Origin: CAVONV01 sp963697355
GTDB lineage: Bacteria; Acidobacteriota; Vicinamibacteria; Marinacidobacterales; DATDRI01
Direction: 5' to 3'
Length of the DNA: 64,000 nt
Assembly: GCA_963697355.1 (NCBI GenBank)
Contig: CAVONV010000004.1
Coordinates: forward strand, 496,001 to 560,000
Each line of letters begins with the position of its first letter. Position 1 is the first letter of the stretch. The position numbers and the translations under genes were made by a program. The notes beneath the pieces are model-generated. The model saw only the letters and a list, made by a program, of their open reading frames with translations, did no database searches and was not told the origin of the DNA. Below are positions 43,257 through 52,094 of this stretch, in pieces.

Positions 43257-44260
43257 TCAAGCGGGTCTTTCTAGCTTCTCGCCATTGGGGCCATGCTCGA
43301 CGGGCCTTGTTCTCGATCCACCGCTTCCAGTCCTTACTTTAGGTTCGGGCCAAGCATAGCGGCTGCCGCGTTGAGCTTCGCTCGAATCCCAATCGACAAT
43401 GAATTGCTCTCGAGTTGCGCTCTTGACACAACTATTTGGACTAAGTCCCAGTTGGGAGGGGGTGACATAATACTGAACCGAGAGGAGGCGCTTGTCAAGG
43501 CGAACTCGCAACGTTTTTCTAAATCTAAGCAAAAATTGGCTTTGTAGGATCCACATTTTGCCCGAGGCACATCGCGCCTTGCTGGAATTTGGAACAACTT
43601 GACTTGCAGTCGGTGGTTGTCTTTGAAAGAAAGCGCCGTCAAACTCGCAAGAGTGAACAACAGTCAGCAGTTGTCGGCGCAGTGACCCAACGAACGGCGA
43701 GAAGGGGAACTCAGAAGGCTCCCTCGTGAATCGAGTTCAGACTGAGGTGAAGCCGGTGGCTGGAAGGGGCCTGGCGTCAAAACTGAGATGGTCTCGTGCG
43801 AACATTCGTTGTGAGGGGTCGATCCGCTCTCGATGCTCAACTACGAAGGATGGGCTTGATTTGTCGGGCAGATTCTCTTCTGCCAGAAACGCATGAATAA
43901 TAGTTCTTGACATGTCCGATCGTGACATGCTAAAAATAGCTTACCCAGCCTGAATACCCTTATCCAACCAAGGGTAAATCCAAACGGCGCAGTGTCTTGG
44001 AAAGAGCTCTAAGCGTGGGGGGCGAATCCTGCGAGGCTCTTAATACCTAGTCGTTTTGGGGGGAATTACCCATATCTTGTGAATTGTCATGCGAGATAGT
44101 TGGAGCGTCATGTCCGTTGCGAAGGGACCTCGCTTTGAGTTCTTAGGCATTTATTGTGGTCTCCTCGAACGGTTTTAGCAACTGCGGGTCAAATCCAACA
44201 ACCGAATAGGATCGACATCCAGTCACCGAGGGCCCGGTTCATCGATTCTTATAGATTGAA
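43257..44260. promoter_or_regulatory. 1-kb divergent control region between export operon and sugar transferase
   Basis: No credible gene is seen. Export genes leave to the left and the initiating transferase leaves to the right, so promoters for both must lie here. Two inverted repeats are close together: CATGTC (43911-43916) with GACATG (43924-43929), and TACCCTT (43955-43961) with AAGGGTA (43970-43976). On the minus strand TTGACA (43498-43493) and TATTAT (43472-43467) are separated by 20 bp, too long for a normal sigma-70 promoter. The rest shows no recognisable feature. Confidence 0.55.
43907..43936 (+). promoter_or_regulatory. Candidate sigma-70 promoter with overlapping operator-like repeat
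   Basis: TTGACA at 43907-43912, an 18-bp spacer and TAAAAA at 43931-43936. The CATGTC/GACATG inverted repeat lies between the two boxes, where a repressor would block RNA polymerase. It points to the sugar transferase gene 320 bp downstream. The boxes match the candidate at 1956-1985. Confidence 0.35.
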
Positions 44261-45655
44261 ATGAGCGGAATTTTCATTACTACTCCATCGGTCAGAAGAC
44301 TCACTGCAGCACTCGGTGACGTGGCGGTCGTTTCTCTCGCTCTCGCTATTGCCTGGGCGATTCGTTTTCGCGCCGATGCGTTGTTTATGGCGGAGTCTGA
44401 AAGGCTGCCTGTCAGAATGGCCGTCCTTGTCACCGCGGTTCTTCTTTGTTTCTACTACAACGACCTCTATCTGGATAGGGCGCCCCGGGATAGAAAAGAC
44501 CTTCTGATCCGAATCAGCAAAGCTCATCTTGCGTCGGGCATATTGCTGTCGTTGCTTTACTATGCGATACCATCTATCGCACTGGGCCGAGGGATATTGC
44601 TCCTTTTCTTTCCCCAGTCCTTGTTGTTCTTGTTCGTGTGGCGCGACGTGTTCTACTGGGTCCTACAAGGCTCACTCGCGGAAAACGTCCTCATACTCGG
44701 TACCGGTTCCGCTGCCAAGAATATGGCGCACGAGATCTTGCATCGCCGAGGTGAAGGCTACAACGTGGTCGGTTTCTTGTCTGATGATCCCGCGTTGGTC
44801 GGGAAGCGTTTAGTCAACCCTTCGGTTGTAGGAACACTGGATCAGTTGCGCATGCTGAGCCATCAAATGCAGGTGGACACATTGGTGGTCGCGCTCGAAG
44901 ACCGAAGGGGCAAACTCCCTCTGTCCGAGCTCCTGCGCTGCAAGTTGGACGGTGTTAGAGTCGAAGATTCGGCCACTTTCTTCGAAACACTGACTGGTCA
45001 GCTTCCGGTTCGAAACATGCATCCAGGTTGGCTGGTTTTTTCACCGGGCTTCAAGAGAATCCGCCTTTTCCACAGCACTAGGAGGTTTCTCGAGTTCGTC
45101 TTGGCCCTTCTGGCAATCATTGTCTCGTTGCCCGTACTGGTGTTGGCTGCGTTACTCATCTTGCTCGAGGGGGGATTCCCTATTCTTTATCGCCAGGAGC
45201 GTGTCGGGCAAAAGGGCCGAGTGTTCGAATTGTACAAGCTGCGCACCATGAAACCGAATGCCGAGAAGTCTACGGGAGCCGTTTGGACGGCCACCAAAGG
45301 TGACCCTAGAATTACTTGGGCGGGTAGATTCCTCCGCTCGAGTCGGATGGATGAATTGCCGCAGTTGTTCAACGTGCTAAAAGGGGACATGAGCTTCGTG
45401 GGTCCCCGACCGGAGCGACCTTTTTTTGTCGAGAAGCTACGGGAGCATATTCCCTATTACGACGAACGGCACAGTGTCAAGCCGGGTATAACGGGTTGGG
45501 CTCAAGTGCGTTTCGGTTATGGTTCTTCTATAGAAGATGCCGAGACCAAACTGCGTTATGACATGTACTACATCAAGAACATGGGCTTCTGGCTCGATCT
45601 GGTCATTGTTTTGGACACTGTGAAAGTCATACTTTTCGGGAAAGGCGCCCGGTAG
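44261..45655 (+). CDS. Undecaprenyl-phosphate sugar phosphotransferase (polyprenyl glycosylphosphotransferase)
   Basis: A 464-residue initiating transferase. Four or five N-terminal helices are followed by a cytoplasmic Rossmann-like domain (VLILGTGSAAKNMAHEIL) and a C-terminal catalytic bacterial sugar transferase domain after another helix (LVLAALLILLEGGFPILY). Its motifs are RQERVGQKGRVFELYKLRTM, SSRMDELPQLFNVLKGDMS, VGPRPERP and KPGITGWAQVRFGYG. It resembles the sugar transferases of exosortase-type loci. It links the first sugar phosphate to undecaprenyl phosphate and so starts repeat-unit synthesis. It is the only plus-strand gene between 15 and 49 kb outside the kdsB group. Confidence 0.92.
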   Translation: MSGIFITTPSVRRLTAALGDVAVVSLALAIAWAIRFRADALFMAESERLPVRMAVLVTAVLLCFYYNDLYLDRAPRDRKDLLIRISKAHLASGILLSLLYYAIPSIALGRGILLLFFPQSLLFLFVWRDVFYWVLQGSLAENVLILGTGSAAKNMAHEILHRRGEGYNVVGFLSDDPALVGKRLVNPSVVGTLDQLRMLSHQMQVDTLVVALEDRRGKLPLSELLRCKLDGVRVEDSATFFETLTGQLPVRNMHPGWLVFSPGFKRIRLFHSTRRFLEFVLALLAIIVSLPVLVLAALLILLEGGFPILYRQERVGQKGRVFELYKLRTMKPNAEKSTGAVWTATKGDPRITWAGRFLRSSRMDELPQLFNVLKGDMSFVGPRPERPFFVEKLREHIPYYDERHSVKPGITGWAQVRFGYGSSIEDAETKLRYDMYYIKNMGFWLDLVIVLDTVKVILFGKGAR

Positions 45656-45769
45656 CAGCCCTACTGAGACACCTGCCTCCTTGATCGTCGAGAAGAACCA
45701 CACTTTTAGTCGTCTGGCCAGAAAACGCGTCACCGTTGGCTTCTTGGAAATGAAATCGAACCGAGAAGC

Positions 45770-46795
45770 CTAGGCTTTGGCTTTGCCTTTTTTCCCTGAG
45801 GACGGAGACGGGGCCGTGTCCCTATCGCTTTTCCTGCCAGGGCTCGTTTGGTACTGGGCGGGTTTGCCGTTTTGAGTTAGTAACTCTATGACGCGATCCA
45901 GTTTTACTTCAATAGCTTCGATACGTGAGGTCAACCGCATTGGCATGCCCTCTTCGAGGGTTTGCGCGGGCCCAGGAAGACTCGATTCTTGCCCATCCAA
46001 TCGTAGGTCTGCCACCGCGTCCCGAGCAACGCTTTCGTCGACGAGCTTGCCGTCCTCCAGATAACAAACGACGAGTGAGCGGTCACAAATGATGTTGATC
46101 AGGCGGGGGATACCACGCGAACGATGAAAGATGATCCGGATAGCGTCAGGCGTGAACAGCGAAGTGTCTTTTGCCCCCGCGATCCTCAGTCGGTGCTCGA
46201 TATAGGCCCGAGTATGCTGGAGGTTCAAAGCTCCCATTCTGCACCGAACAGCTACGCGCTGGCGAAGTGCCGCGAACTGCGGAACCTCTAACCGTTTCTC
46301 CAGAGAAGGTTGACCGGAAAGGATGATCTCTAGCAGTTTTGTTCCGGGTAACTCCAGGTTCGTCAAATGGTGAATCTCATCCAGCTGATATGGTGTGAGT
46401 CCCTGTGCCTCATCAACAATGAGCACCAAGGTCTCACCCGTCAAGCCAACGAGGTATTCCTTGAGGGGTTCGAAACTCACACGGCCCGTTCTCTTCAGGG
46501 TCACGCGAAGTTCCAAGGCCAACTGGCGAAGAAGAGACTTCCCTATGACAGACGGGTCAGTCACAAAGACACCGCGCAGTTGCGTACTGAAGCTCTTGAG
46601 AAGCCGTCTCAGAAGTGTCGTTTTTCCCGTTCCAGGCTCACCGATGAGCATGGCAAGACCCTGCCGTTCTTCGATGGAGTAGCACATCTCGTTCAACGGA
46701 ACTTGCTGGGCGGCGGAGAAATAGTAGGCCGGGTCGTATGCGAGTTTGAAAGGTTTGTCTCTGAGGTGAAAATGATGAAGGTACACTTCACTCAC
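45770..46795 (-). CDS. ExeA-like AAA ATPase of exosortase-type locus
   Basis: A 341-residue AAA protein. YLHHFHLRDKPFKLAYDP is the ExeA-like N-terminal signature, GEPGTGKTTLLRRLL (residues 52-66) is Walker A, VLIVDEAQGL is Walker B, and LSGQPSLEKRLEVP followed by ALRQRV forms the sensor region. The C-terminal 60 residues are basic and rich in Pro, Ser and Lys, without a peptidoglycan-binding domain. This type of ATPase is a standard gene of exosortase-A-type polysaccharide loci, and its role is not established. The start is the GTG at 46795. It follows the FemAB-like gene by 86 bp. Confidence 0.88.
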   Translation of the reverse strand: MSEVYLHHFHLRDKPFKLAYDPAYYFSAAQQVPLNEMCYSIEERQGLAMLIGEPGTGKTTLLRRLLKSFSTQLRGVFVTDPSVIGKSLLRQLALELRVTLKRTGRVSFEPLKEYLVGLTGETLVLIVDEAQGLTPYQLDEIHHLTNLELPGTKLLEIILSGQPSLEKRLEVPQFAALRQRVAVRCRMGALNLQHTRAYIEHRLRIAGAKDTSLFTPDAIRIIFHRSRGIPRLINIICDRSLVVCYLEDGKLVDESVARDAVADLRLDGQESSLPGPAQTLEEGMPMRLTSRIEAIEVKLDRVIELLTQNGKPAQYQTSPGRKSDRDTAPSPSSGKKGKAKA

Positions 46796-46881
46796 AATAC
46801 GCGGTCTCGCGTTTTCTCCTTTGACTCATTGTCTCAGATTATGCGGCAGTTGTGTATATTGGACTTTGATTTCTGTGCTTG

Positions 46882-48636
46882 CTACCGCGGTCCTGCCGAG
46901 GGTTTCAATCTGGACCACCAAAGAATGCGTTTCTTCTGCCGCCTGACCACCAGAGTGAAGCCCATTTTCGCGACGACATCATGCAGAGGGGTGTGGTTTT
47001 TTTCTAGCAGGAGATAGATGTTCTCAACGCCCGCCCGAAGACTGTCGTCAACCATTCGTCCCAAACACTTCGTGAATAGTATGCTCTCATCGCAGCCGGG
47101 CGAAGTGTAGAATCCGTGAAGCAACACGCTTCCACTAGGAAGCTCGAAATCGGCGACCAACGGCTGTTTCCCTCTTTCTGGAGCCGCCAGTAACCTCCAT
47201 CCGTAGATGGCGAGTGTATCGTCGACGGCCATGGAGTAAAGAACCTCACCGTCAGCGAATCGGTCGAGAGCGGTACCGAATACCCTTTTTCGAGAGAAAT
47301 CTCTGTCGTGTTTCACGTCCTTCATCAAGTCCTGGTATCGCTGGACTCGTATCTCAGGACCTTTTTCCGGCAGGTCGTCGGGCTCGATGCTATCTAGTTT
47401 GAAGATGGTAACAACTTTGTTTTCGTAAACTGATTTGGCGAGGCGATAGATGATGTCGCCTAAGTTACCTGTCCTGAAAGCTTCCTTGTAGTCCGTCGCG
47501 ACATTCTTGATTCTGTTCAACGTGGTCTCGTTCGTGTCGAACTTCAGCAAAGAGCGTTTGATAAACCTTTTGGACCTGACCCGAGCAACGGTTGTCACCA
47601 TGGCTTTCCTAGAGAAGTAGAATGTCGGAGCGTATACCGTTTGGTGTTCATTGGCCAAACGCTCTTTGAACTCTTCTCCACCTGCGGATAGGTCGAATGT
47701 CTCGTAACCATCCTCCTTCAACTTCTGGAGTAGTTTAATGAGTAGCAAGGTCCCTGGAGAGTTTTTTCCCTCCGAGGGATCGAAGGTCAGCAGGCCCAAA
47801 ATCACACGCCGCCCGTCGGTTGATCCGATGTGAAAAGCTAGGGGCTTATCATCCGACCACAGTACCGTGAAGTGATTCGAATTGGGATATTCCATACGGT
47901 TGATGTGAAAGGGCGCTTTGTTGGGATCGTAGGCGAAGGGTGTCGAATTCTTGATGGCCTCCTGCCTGAAATCACATTGCTCGGCGATGAAAGGCATGAG
48001 CTCCGCAGCTCGCGCTTTCTCTGTGACCTGTTCCAGGTAGAGGTCTCGCCTTTTTATGTAGCGGTTCATTTTGGCCTTGATCGATTTGTTTTTGAGGATC
48101 TTAGCAAGTTTCTTCTCGTTGCCAAGATGATGGACAGGAGAATCCTGTGAAACGATGTCTAAGTGAATGCCCGCTTTCTTCAGCCGGGGAGAGGAGAGCC
48201 AATCCGTCCCTGCACCAGGCGGAAGCCAATTCCATGTCCATGTCGAGGGCTCGTACTTGCGGGCTATTTCCAGAAGACATGCGATAGGAAACTCTTGTTC
48301 CAGAGCCGGTCTGCAGATCCAGCCATGGTACTCGGCCTGGTGGACGCCCGCATGCGTGATTTGTCCGCTATGTTGATGGACGGCGAGTGGCATGATTCCG
48401 ACAATTGACCCCGTTTGGTCATGTGCCAGGCAAAGAACGGGAGTGTATTGGTTGCTGTACTGGCGGTACCAGGTCGTGGCAAATGGGGGTTCTTGAATGA
48501 CCGACCATTTCGGGTCGGTTTGGCCCAAGCCTGCCCAGGAAGTTATGAACTGGGACTTATCAAGCAGCCGATAGACAGCCTCCCCTTCAACGACCTCTAA
48601 ATCGAATTGCGCCGGGGCTTCTTCCACTTGACTCAA
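46882..48636 (-). CDS. FemAB/BioF2-like GNAT protein with second C-terminal GNAT-like domain
   Basis: A 584-residue cytoplasmic protein. The N-terminal 350 residues match the BioF2/FemAB-like acyltransferases found in polysaccharide loci: WYRQYSNQYTPVLCLAH, GIMPLAVHQHSGQITHAG, SIKAKMNRYIKRRD, FTVLWSDDKPLAFHIGS, SPGTLLLIKLLQKLKEDG and FDLSAGGEEFKERLA. The C-terminal 200 residues form a second GNAT-like region with VLLHGFYTSPGCDESI and LLEKNHTPLHDVVAKMGF. The usual exosortase-associated FemAB is about 350 residues, so this is a fusion. It begins at a TTG at 48636. It may transfer an aminoacyl group to a sugar, and the aminoacyl carrier protein at 29.4 kb is a possible donor. This is inference. 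Confidence 0.78.
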   Translation of the reverse strand: MSQVEEAPAQFDLEVVEGEAVYRLLDKSQFITSWAGLGQTDPKWSVIQEPPFATTWYRQYSNQYTPVLCLAHDQTGSIVGIMPLAVHQHSGQITHAGVHQAEYHGWICRPALEQEFPIACLLEIARKYEPSTWTWNWLPPGAGTDWLSSPRLKKAGIHLDIVSQDSPVHHLGNEKKLAKILKNKSIKAKMNRYIKRRDLYLEQVTEKARAAELMPFIAEQCDFRQEAIKNSTPFAYDPNKAPFHINRMEYPNSNHFTVLWSDDKPLAFHIGSTDGRRVILGLLTFDPSEGKNSPGTLLLIKLLQKLKEDGYETFDLSAGGEEFKERLANEHQTVYAPTFYFSRKAMVTTVARVRSKRFIKRSLLKFDTNETTLNRIKNVATDYKEAFRTGNLGDIIYRLAKSVYENKVVTIFKLDSIEPDDLPEKGPEIRVQRYQDLMKDVKHDRDFSRKRVFGTALDRFADGEVLYSMAVDDTLAIYGWRLLAAPERGKQPLVADFELPSGSVLLHGFYTSPGCDESILFTKCLGRMVDDSLRAGVENIYLLLEKNHTPLHDVVAKMGFTLVVRRQKKRILWWSRLKPSAGPR

Positions 48637-48695
48637 TTACTCCGTCGGCATATTGCAGCGATACGCGGTTGTAGAGCACGGCAGAAACTGCATAT

Positions 48696-49073
48696 TTAGG
48701 CTGGGGAAAATAAGGTATCAAACGTGCGGTGAGTATTCAAGCCGCGCCTGCTGTCGATGCTGTCGAAGGGACGAGGGCTCGAGCGAGTGCGGGGCCGGTA
48801 TCGTCGATGATTCGCCTGTGGTTTCTGAGTGGATTCGACGAATCGTCTCGCTCGTTTCAAGGCGAGTTCGATCTTCGAGTCTTCCGGTCTTTCCTCGAGA
48901 GCCCTTTCGCAGCAAGAGATACCTTCATCGTAAAATCCGAGTCTCATCGGGGAGAAGCCTAGAAGACGAGCCAATCGCGCTCCCTTTACGGGAAATGGGA
49001 AGGAGACGAGCCCTTCGATTCTTGCCGGTCTCCCGGGTTGTGCGTATAATCCTCGTACTTGTCTGACAATCAA
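48696..49073 (-). pseudogene. Fragment with one TPR-like repeat
   Basis: A 125-codon frame on the minus strand. Its middle, LGFYDEGISCCERALEERPE followed by DSKIELALKRARRF, reads as a tetratricopeptide repeat. The parts before and after it look random and basic-rich. It is the kind of sequence left when a larger TPR protein decays or is truncated. It occupies most of the gap before the kynureninase-like gene, whose promoter overlaps its 5' end. A short functional TPR protein is possible but less likely. Confidence 0.4.
49022..49050 (+). promoter_or_regulatory. Candidate sigma-70 promoter
   Basis: TTGCCG at 49022-49027, a 17-bp spacer and a perfect TATAAT at 49045-49050. The transcript would reach the kynureninase-like gene (ATG 49097) after about 40 bases. 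Spacing, strength and location all fit. Confidence 0.55.
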
Positions 49074-49096
49074 ACTCTTGATTGCTAGGAGTCACC

Positions 49097-50290
49097 ATGC
49101 AAGACGATTTGATCCAGTGGCGTTCCGAGTTCCCGATTTTGGACAACACGGTCTATATGATCAGCAATTCTCTGGGGGCCATGCCGCGACAAGTCTATGA
49201 CCGGATGAAGGAATATGCGGAGACGTGGGCTACCCGTGGCGTGCGGGCTTGGGAGGAGGCGTGGTGGGAGATGCCGGGTACGGTGGGTGATCACATTGCT
49301 CCGATCATCGGTGCCGGCTCCGGCGAAGTGACCATGCACCAGAACGTGACCCTTGCCCAAGCCATTGTCGCCTCCTGCTTCGAGTTCGAGTCACCGCGCA
49401 ACCGTGTGGTCTATACCGAGTTGAACTTTCCTTCCGTGACCTACCTGTATGAAGCGCAGAAAAGTCGGGGCGCCGAGATCGTCATGGTTCGTTCCGAGGA
49501 CGGTATCGGTGTTCCTACGGAAAAACTCCTGGAGGCCATCGATGAGCGGACACTCCTTGTGCCCATCAGTCACGTCCTTTTCCGTAGCGCCTATGTCCAA
49601 GACGCCCGTGCGATCGTCGAGCATTCCCACCGAATGGGGGCCTATGTCGTTTTGGATATCTACCAGTCCGCGGGCATTTTTCCCATCGACGTCAAGGGTT
49701 GGGAAGTGGACTTTGCCATTGGAGGGGTTCTCAAGTGGTTGTGCGGTGGACCAGGTGGCGGTTATCTCTACGTTCGGCCGGATCTTGCCGCGAAGCTCGA
49801 GCCCAAGCTTACGGGATGGATGGCTCATGAAGAGCCTTTTTCCTTCGAAGTCGGCTCCATGCGTTACCGCGATGATGTGTATCGTTTTCTGAACGGGACT
49901 CCCGGCATACCGGCGCTTTACGCGGTGGAGCCTGGTTGTCGAATCGTCTCGGAGGTAGGAGTTCAGAAGATTCGAGAGAAGTCTCTTCGGCAAACGGCGC
50001 GCCTCATCGAGCTTGGGACGGAGCGCGGCTACAGGGTCAATACGTCGAGGGACCCCGAAAAACGTGGCGGGACCGTATCCATCGACGTTCCCCATGCATA
50101 TGAAGTCTCGAAAGAGCTCATCGCACGCGATTTCCTCGTCGATTTTCGCCCGGGCGCCGGAATCCGTTTTTCGCCCCATTTCTACACCAAAGACGAAGAG
50201 CTGGAGCTCACCATTAGAGAAATCGACAAGATCCTCGAGACGAAGGCCTTCGAGAGGCACTTGGCGGACGCTGAAGTTAACGTGACCTGA
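49097..50290 (+). CDS. Kynureninase-like aminotransferase class V-fold PLP enzyme
   Basis: A 397-residue fold-type I PLP enzyme from the ATG at 49097, preceded by GGAG. FPILDNTVYMISNSLGAMP is the usual opening of kynureninase-like proteins; NVTLAQAIVASCF, YTELNFPSVTYLY, VVLDIYQSAGIFPIDVK with the cofactor Asp, and FAIGGVLKWLCGGPGGGYLY with the Schiff-base Lys follow. SIDVPHAYEVSKELI and VDFRPGAGIRFSPHFY end the fold. It is related to kynureninase and to class V cysteine desulfurases and aminotransferases, and the substrate cannot be fixed. No tryptophan-degradation genes are near. Its own promoter suggests a single-gene unit. Confidence 0.82.
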   Translation: MQDDLIQWRSEFPILDNTVYMISNSLGAMPRQVYDRMKEYAETWATRGVRAWEEAWWEMPGTVGDHIAPIIGAGSGEVTMHQNVTLAQAIVASCFEFESPRNRVVYTELNFPSVTYLYEAQKSRGAEIVMVRSEDGIGVPTEKLLEAIDERTLLVPISHVLFRSAYVQDARAIVEHSHRMGAYVVLDIYQSAGIFPIDVKGWEVDFAIGGVLKWLCGGPGGGYLYVRPDLAAKLEPKLTGWMAHEEPFSFEVGSMRYRDDVYRFLNGTPGIPALYAVEPGCRIVSEVGVQKIREKSLRQTARLIELGTERGYRVNTSRDPEKRGGTVSIDVPHAYEVSKELIARDFLVDFRPGAGIRFSPHFYTKDEELELTIREIDKILETKAFERHLADAEVNVT

Positions 50291-50309
50291 GGGTCTGCTC
50301 CAACAACAT

Positions 50310-50338
50310 TTGAATTGTAGACGTTACCGTAATATAAC
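50310..50338 (+). promoter_or_regulatory. Candidate sigma-70 promoter of the mechanosensitive channel gene
   Basis: TTGAAT at 50310-50315, a 17-bp spacer and TATAAC at 50333-50338. It lies 175 bp before the ATG at 50514 and just after the stop of the kynureninase-like gene. Confidence 0.5.
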
Positions 50339-50513
50339 TTCAGACGCAGGGTAATATCTCACCGGCGCGGAAGGCGGATCCCAACTTGCACGCTGCCCTT
50401 AGTCTTGCCAAGGCGGTCCGCTTCGCCGTGTAAATGGTTCAATCAGCCGAGAATTCGAATCGACTCTAATTTTGTCCGAACAAAACGAGTTGTTTTATCA
50501 GGGAGGGGGAGTG

Positions 50514-52022
50514 ATGCAAGGTTTCATTGATCAAGCAAGCGCGCATATCAGTGCGCTCTTGGGTCCACAGATAGTTCAAATCGCCCAGGCGTTGATCGTC
50601 TTGGTTTTGGGATGGTTGGTGGCCTTGGCCGTGGCTTCGGTCGTTCGAGGGTCGCTTCGAAGAACGACCATCGACAATCGGCTGGCGAAATGGGCTCTGG
50701 GAGAAGAAAAGGGCGAAGGTTTCGATGTCGAGCGTTGGGTTGGCAAGGTGGTTTACTACACCCTTCTTCTATTCGTTCTCGTCGCTTTTTTCAACATCTT
50801 GAATCTAACGGTCGTGAGTGAGCCCCTCACGAACTTGCTGAACAAGGTTTTTGCTTATCTCCCACAGGTTGCCGGAGCGGCCATTTTGTTGGGGTTGGCC
50901 TGGCTCATGGCAACGGTTCTGCGTCGGATTGTCCGAGGAGCGCTGGACTTTGCCAAGCTCGATGAAAAGGTCGGCGGGCAAGCAGGCATCGAAGAAGATA
51001 AGAAACCGGCTCTCAGCAGAACTCTCGCCGATGCCGTCTACTGGTTGGTCTTCTTGCTCTTCTTGCCGAACATCTTGGGGACGCTGGAGCTCGAAGGGCT
51101 TCTCGAGCCGGTCCAGGGACTCATCGACCGGATCCTGCAGTTCTTGCCGAACATTTTGGCGGCCGTGGTCATTCTGGCAGTCGGCTGGTTTATCGCCCGG
51201 ATCGTGCAGCGCATCGTGACCAATCTCTTGGCGGCGGTCGGGATAGACCAGCTTGGTGAAAGAGTAGGATTGGCTCCCGCTCTTGGAACGAAGCGCCTGT
51301 CGGGTCTCCTGGGCTTGATTGTGTATGTGTTCATCCTCATACCGGTCTTGATCTCTTCTTTGAACGCGTTGGCGCTCGAGGCGATCACCCGACCCGCCAG
51401 TGAGATGTTGGGTAGCGTGCTGGATGCCATCCCCTCCATTTTTGCCGCCGGGCTGCTGTTGGGGCTGGCCTACGTGGTTGGCCGGTTGGTCTCTGGGCTG
51501 GTCGCGAACCTACTTGCCGGTGGGGGCTTCAACAGCGTTCTCGTTCGGCTGGGACTGTCCAAGGCTGCAACGGAAGGTGACCGTTCACCGTCGGGCGTCG
51601 TCGGGACGTTGATCCTGGTCGCCATCATGCTGTTTGCTTCCATCGAAGCCGCGGGACTCCTCGGTTTCGCGAACCTGTCCACGCTGCTCTCCAACTTCGT
51701 GGGATTCGCGGGCCAGGTCATCCTGGGTTTGATTGTCTTCGGTGTGGGTTTGTTTCTCGCCAATCTGGCCGCAGATACGATTCACTCCAGTAGCGCCCAG
51801 CAAGCGAGTCTCTTGGCCATGGCGGCTCGGATATCCATCATTGTTCTGTCGGGCGCCGTTGCCCTCCGGCAGATGGGTCTAGCCAACGAGATCATAGAGC
51901 TCGCTTTTGGCCTGCTCATTGGGTCCATCGCGGTGGCGATTGCTTTGGCTTTCGGTTTGGGGGGAAGAGAGATCGCCGCGAAACAGATCGAGGAGTGGCA
52001 GAAGACCATGAAATCGAATTAG
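50514..52022 (+). CDS. Small-conductance mechanosensitive-channel-like membrane protein
   Basis: A 502-residue protein from the ATG at 50514, chosen because GGAGGGGGAG lies just upstream; a TTG at 50472 is the longer alternative. It has about a dozen hydrophobic helices arranged as repeated units. Each unit has a helix pair of the conserved TM-helix type found in CmpX/MscS relatives: LIVLVLGWLVALAVASVVRG, AAILLGLAWLMATVLRRIVRG, LAAVVILAVGWFIARIVQRI and GLLLGLAYVVGRLVSG. It ends in FGLGGREIAAKQIEEW. It lacks a large C-terminal cytoplasmic MscS domain. It may be a stress or osmotic channel of the inner membrane. A strong terminator follows. Confidence 0.8.
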   Translation: MQGFIDQASAHISALLGPQIVQIAQALIVLVLGWLVALAVASVVRGSLRRTTIDNRLAKWALGEEKGEGFDVERWVGKVVYYTLLLFVLVAFFNILNLTVVSEPLTNLLNKVFAYLPQVAGAAILLGLAWLMATVLRRIVRGALDFAKLDEKVGGQAGIEEDKKPALSRTLADAVYWLVFLLFLPNILGTLELEGLLEPVQGLIDRILQFLPNILAAVVILAVGWFIARIVQRIVTNLLAAVGIDQLGERVGLAPALGTKRLSGLLGLIVYVFILIPVLISSLNALALEAITRPASEMLGSVLDAIPSIFAAGLLLGLAYVVGRLVSGLVANLLAGGGFNSVLVRLGLSKAATEGDRSPSGVVGTLILVAIMLFASIEAAGLLGFANLSTLLSNFVGFAGQVILGLIVFGVGLFLANLAADTIHSSSAQQASLLAMAARISIIVLSGAVALRQMGLANEIIELAFGLLIGSIAVAIALAFGLGGREIAAKQIEEWQKTMKSN

Positions 52023-52060
52023 GAATATAGAACTCAGAACTCGAGAATTCAGTAGAAGGC

Positions 52061-52094
52061 AAGGGTCGGTGGCCCAACTGGGTTGCCGACCCTT
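52061..52094. terminator. Bidirectional intrinsic terminator
   Basis: AAGGGTCGG (52061-52069) pairs perfectly with CCGACCCTT (52086-52094), with a further GGCCCAACTGGG hairpin inside. T-rich sequence follows on the plus strand. It lies between the channel gene and the convergent glucokinase gene and overlaps the glucokinase stop codon. It would end both transcripts. Confidence 0.6.

Noticed and set aside
43467..43498. TTGACA and TATTAT on the minus strand before the export operon
   Set aside because: The 20-bp spacer is too long for normal sigma-70 use; mentioned only within the regulatory region.
49391..50260. 289-codon minus-strand frame inside the kynureninase-like gene
   Set aside because: It is antisense to conserved motifs, including the PLP lysine region; a chance frame.
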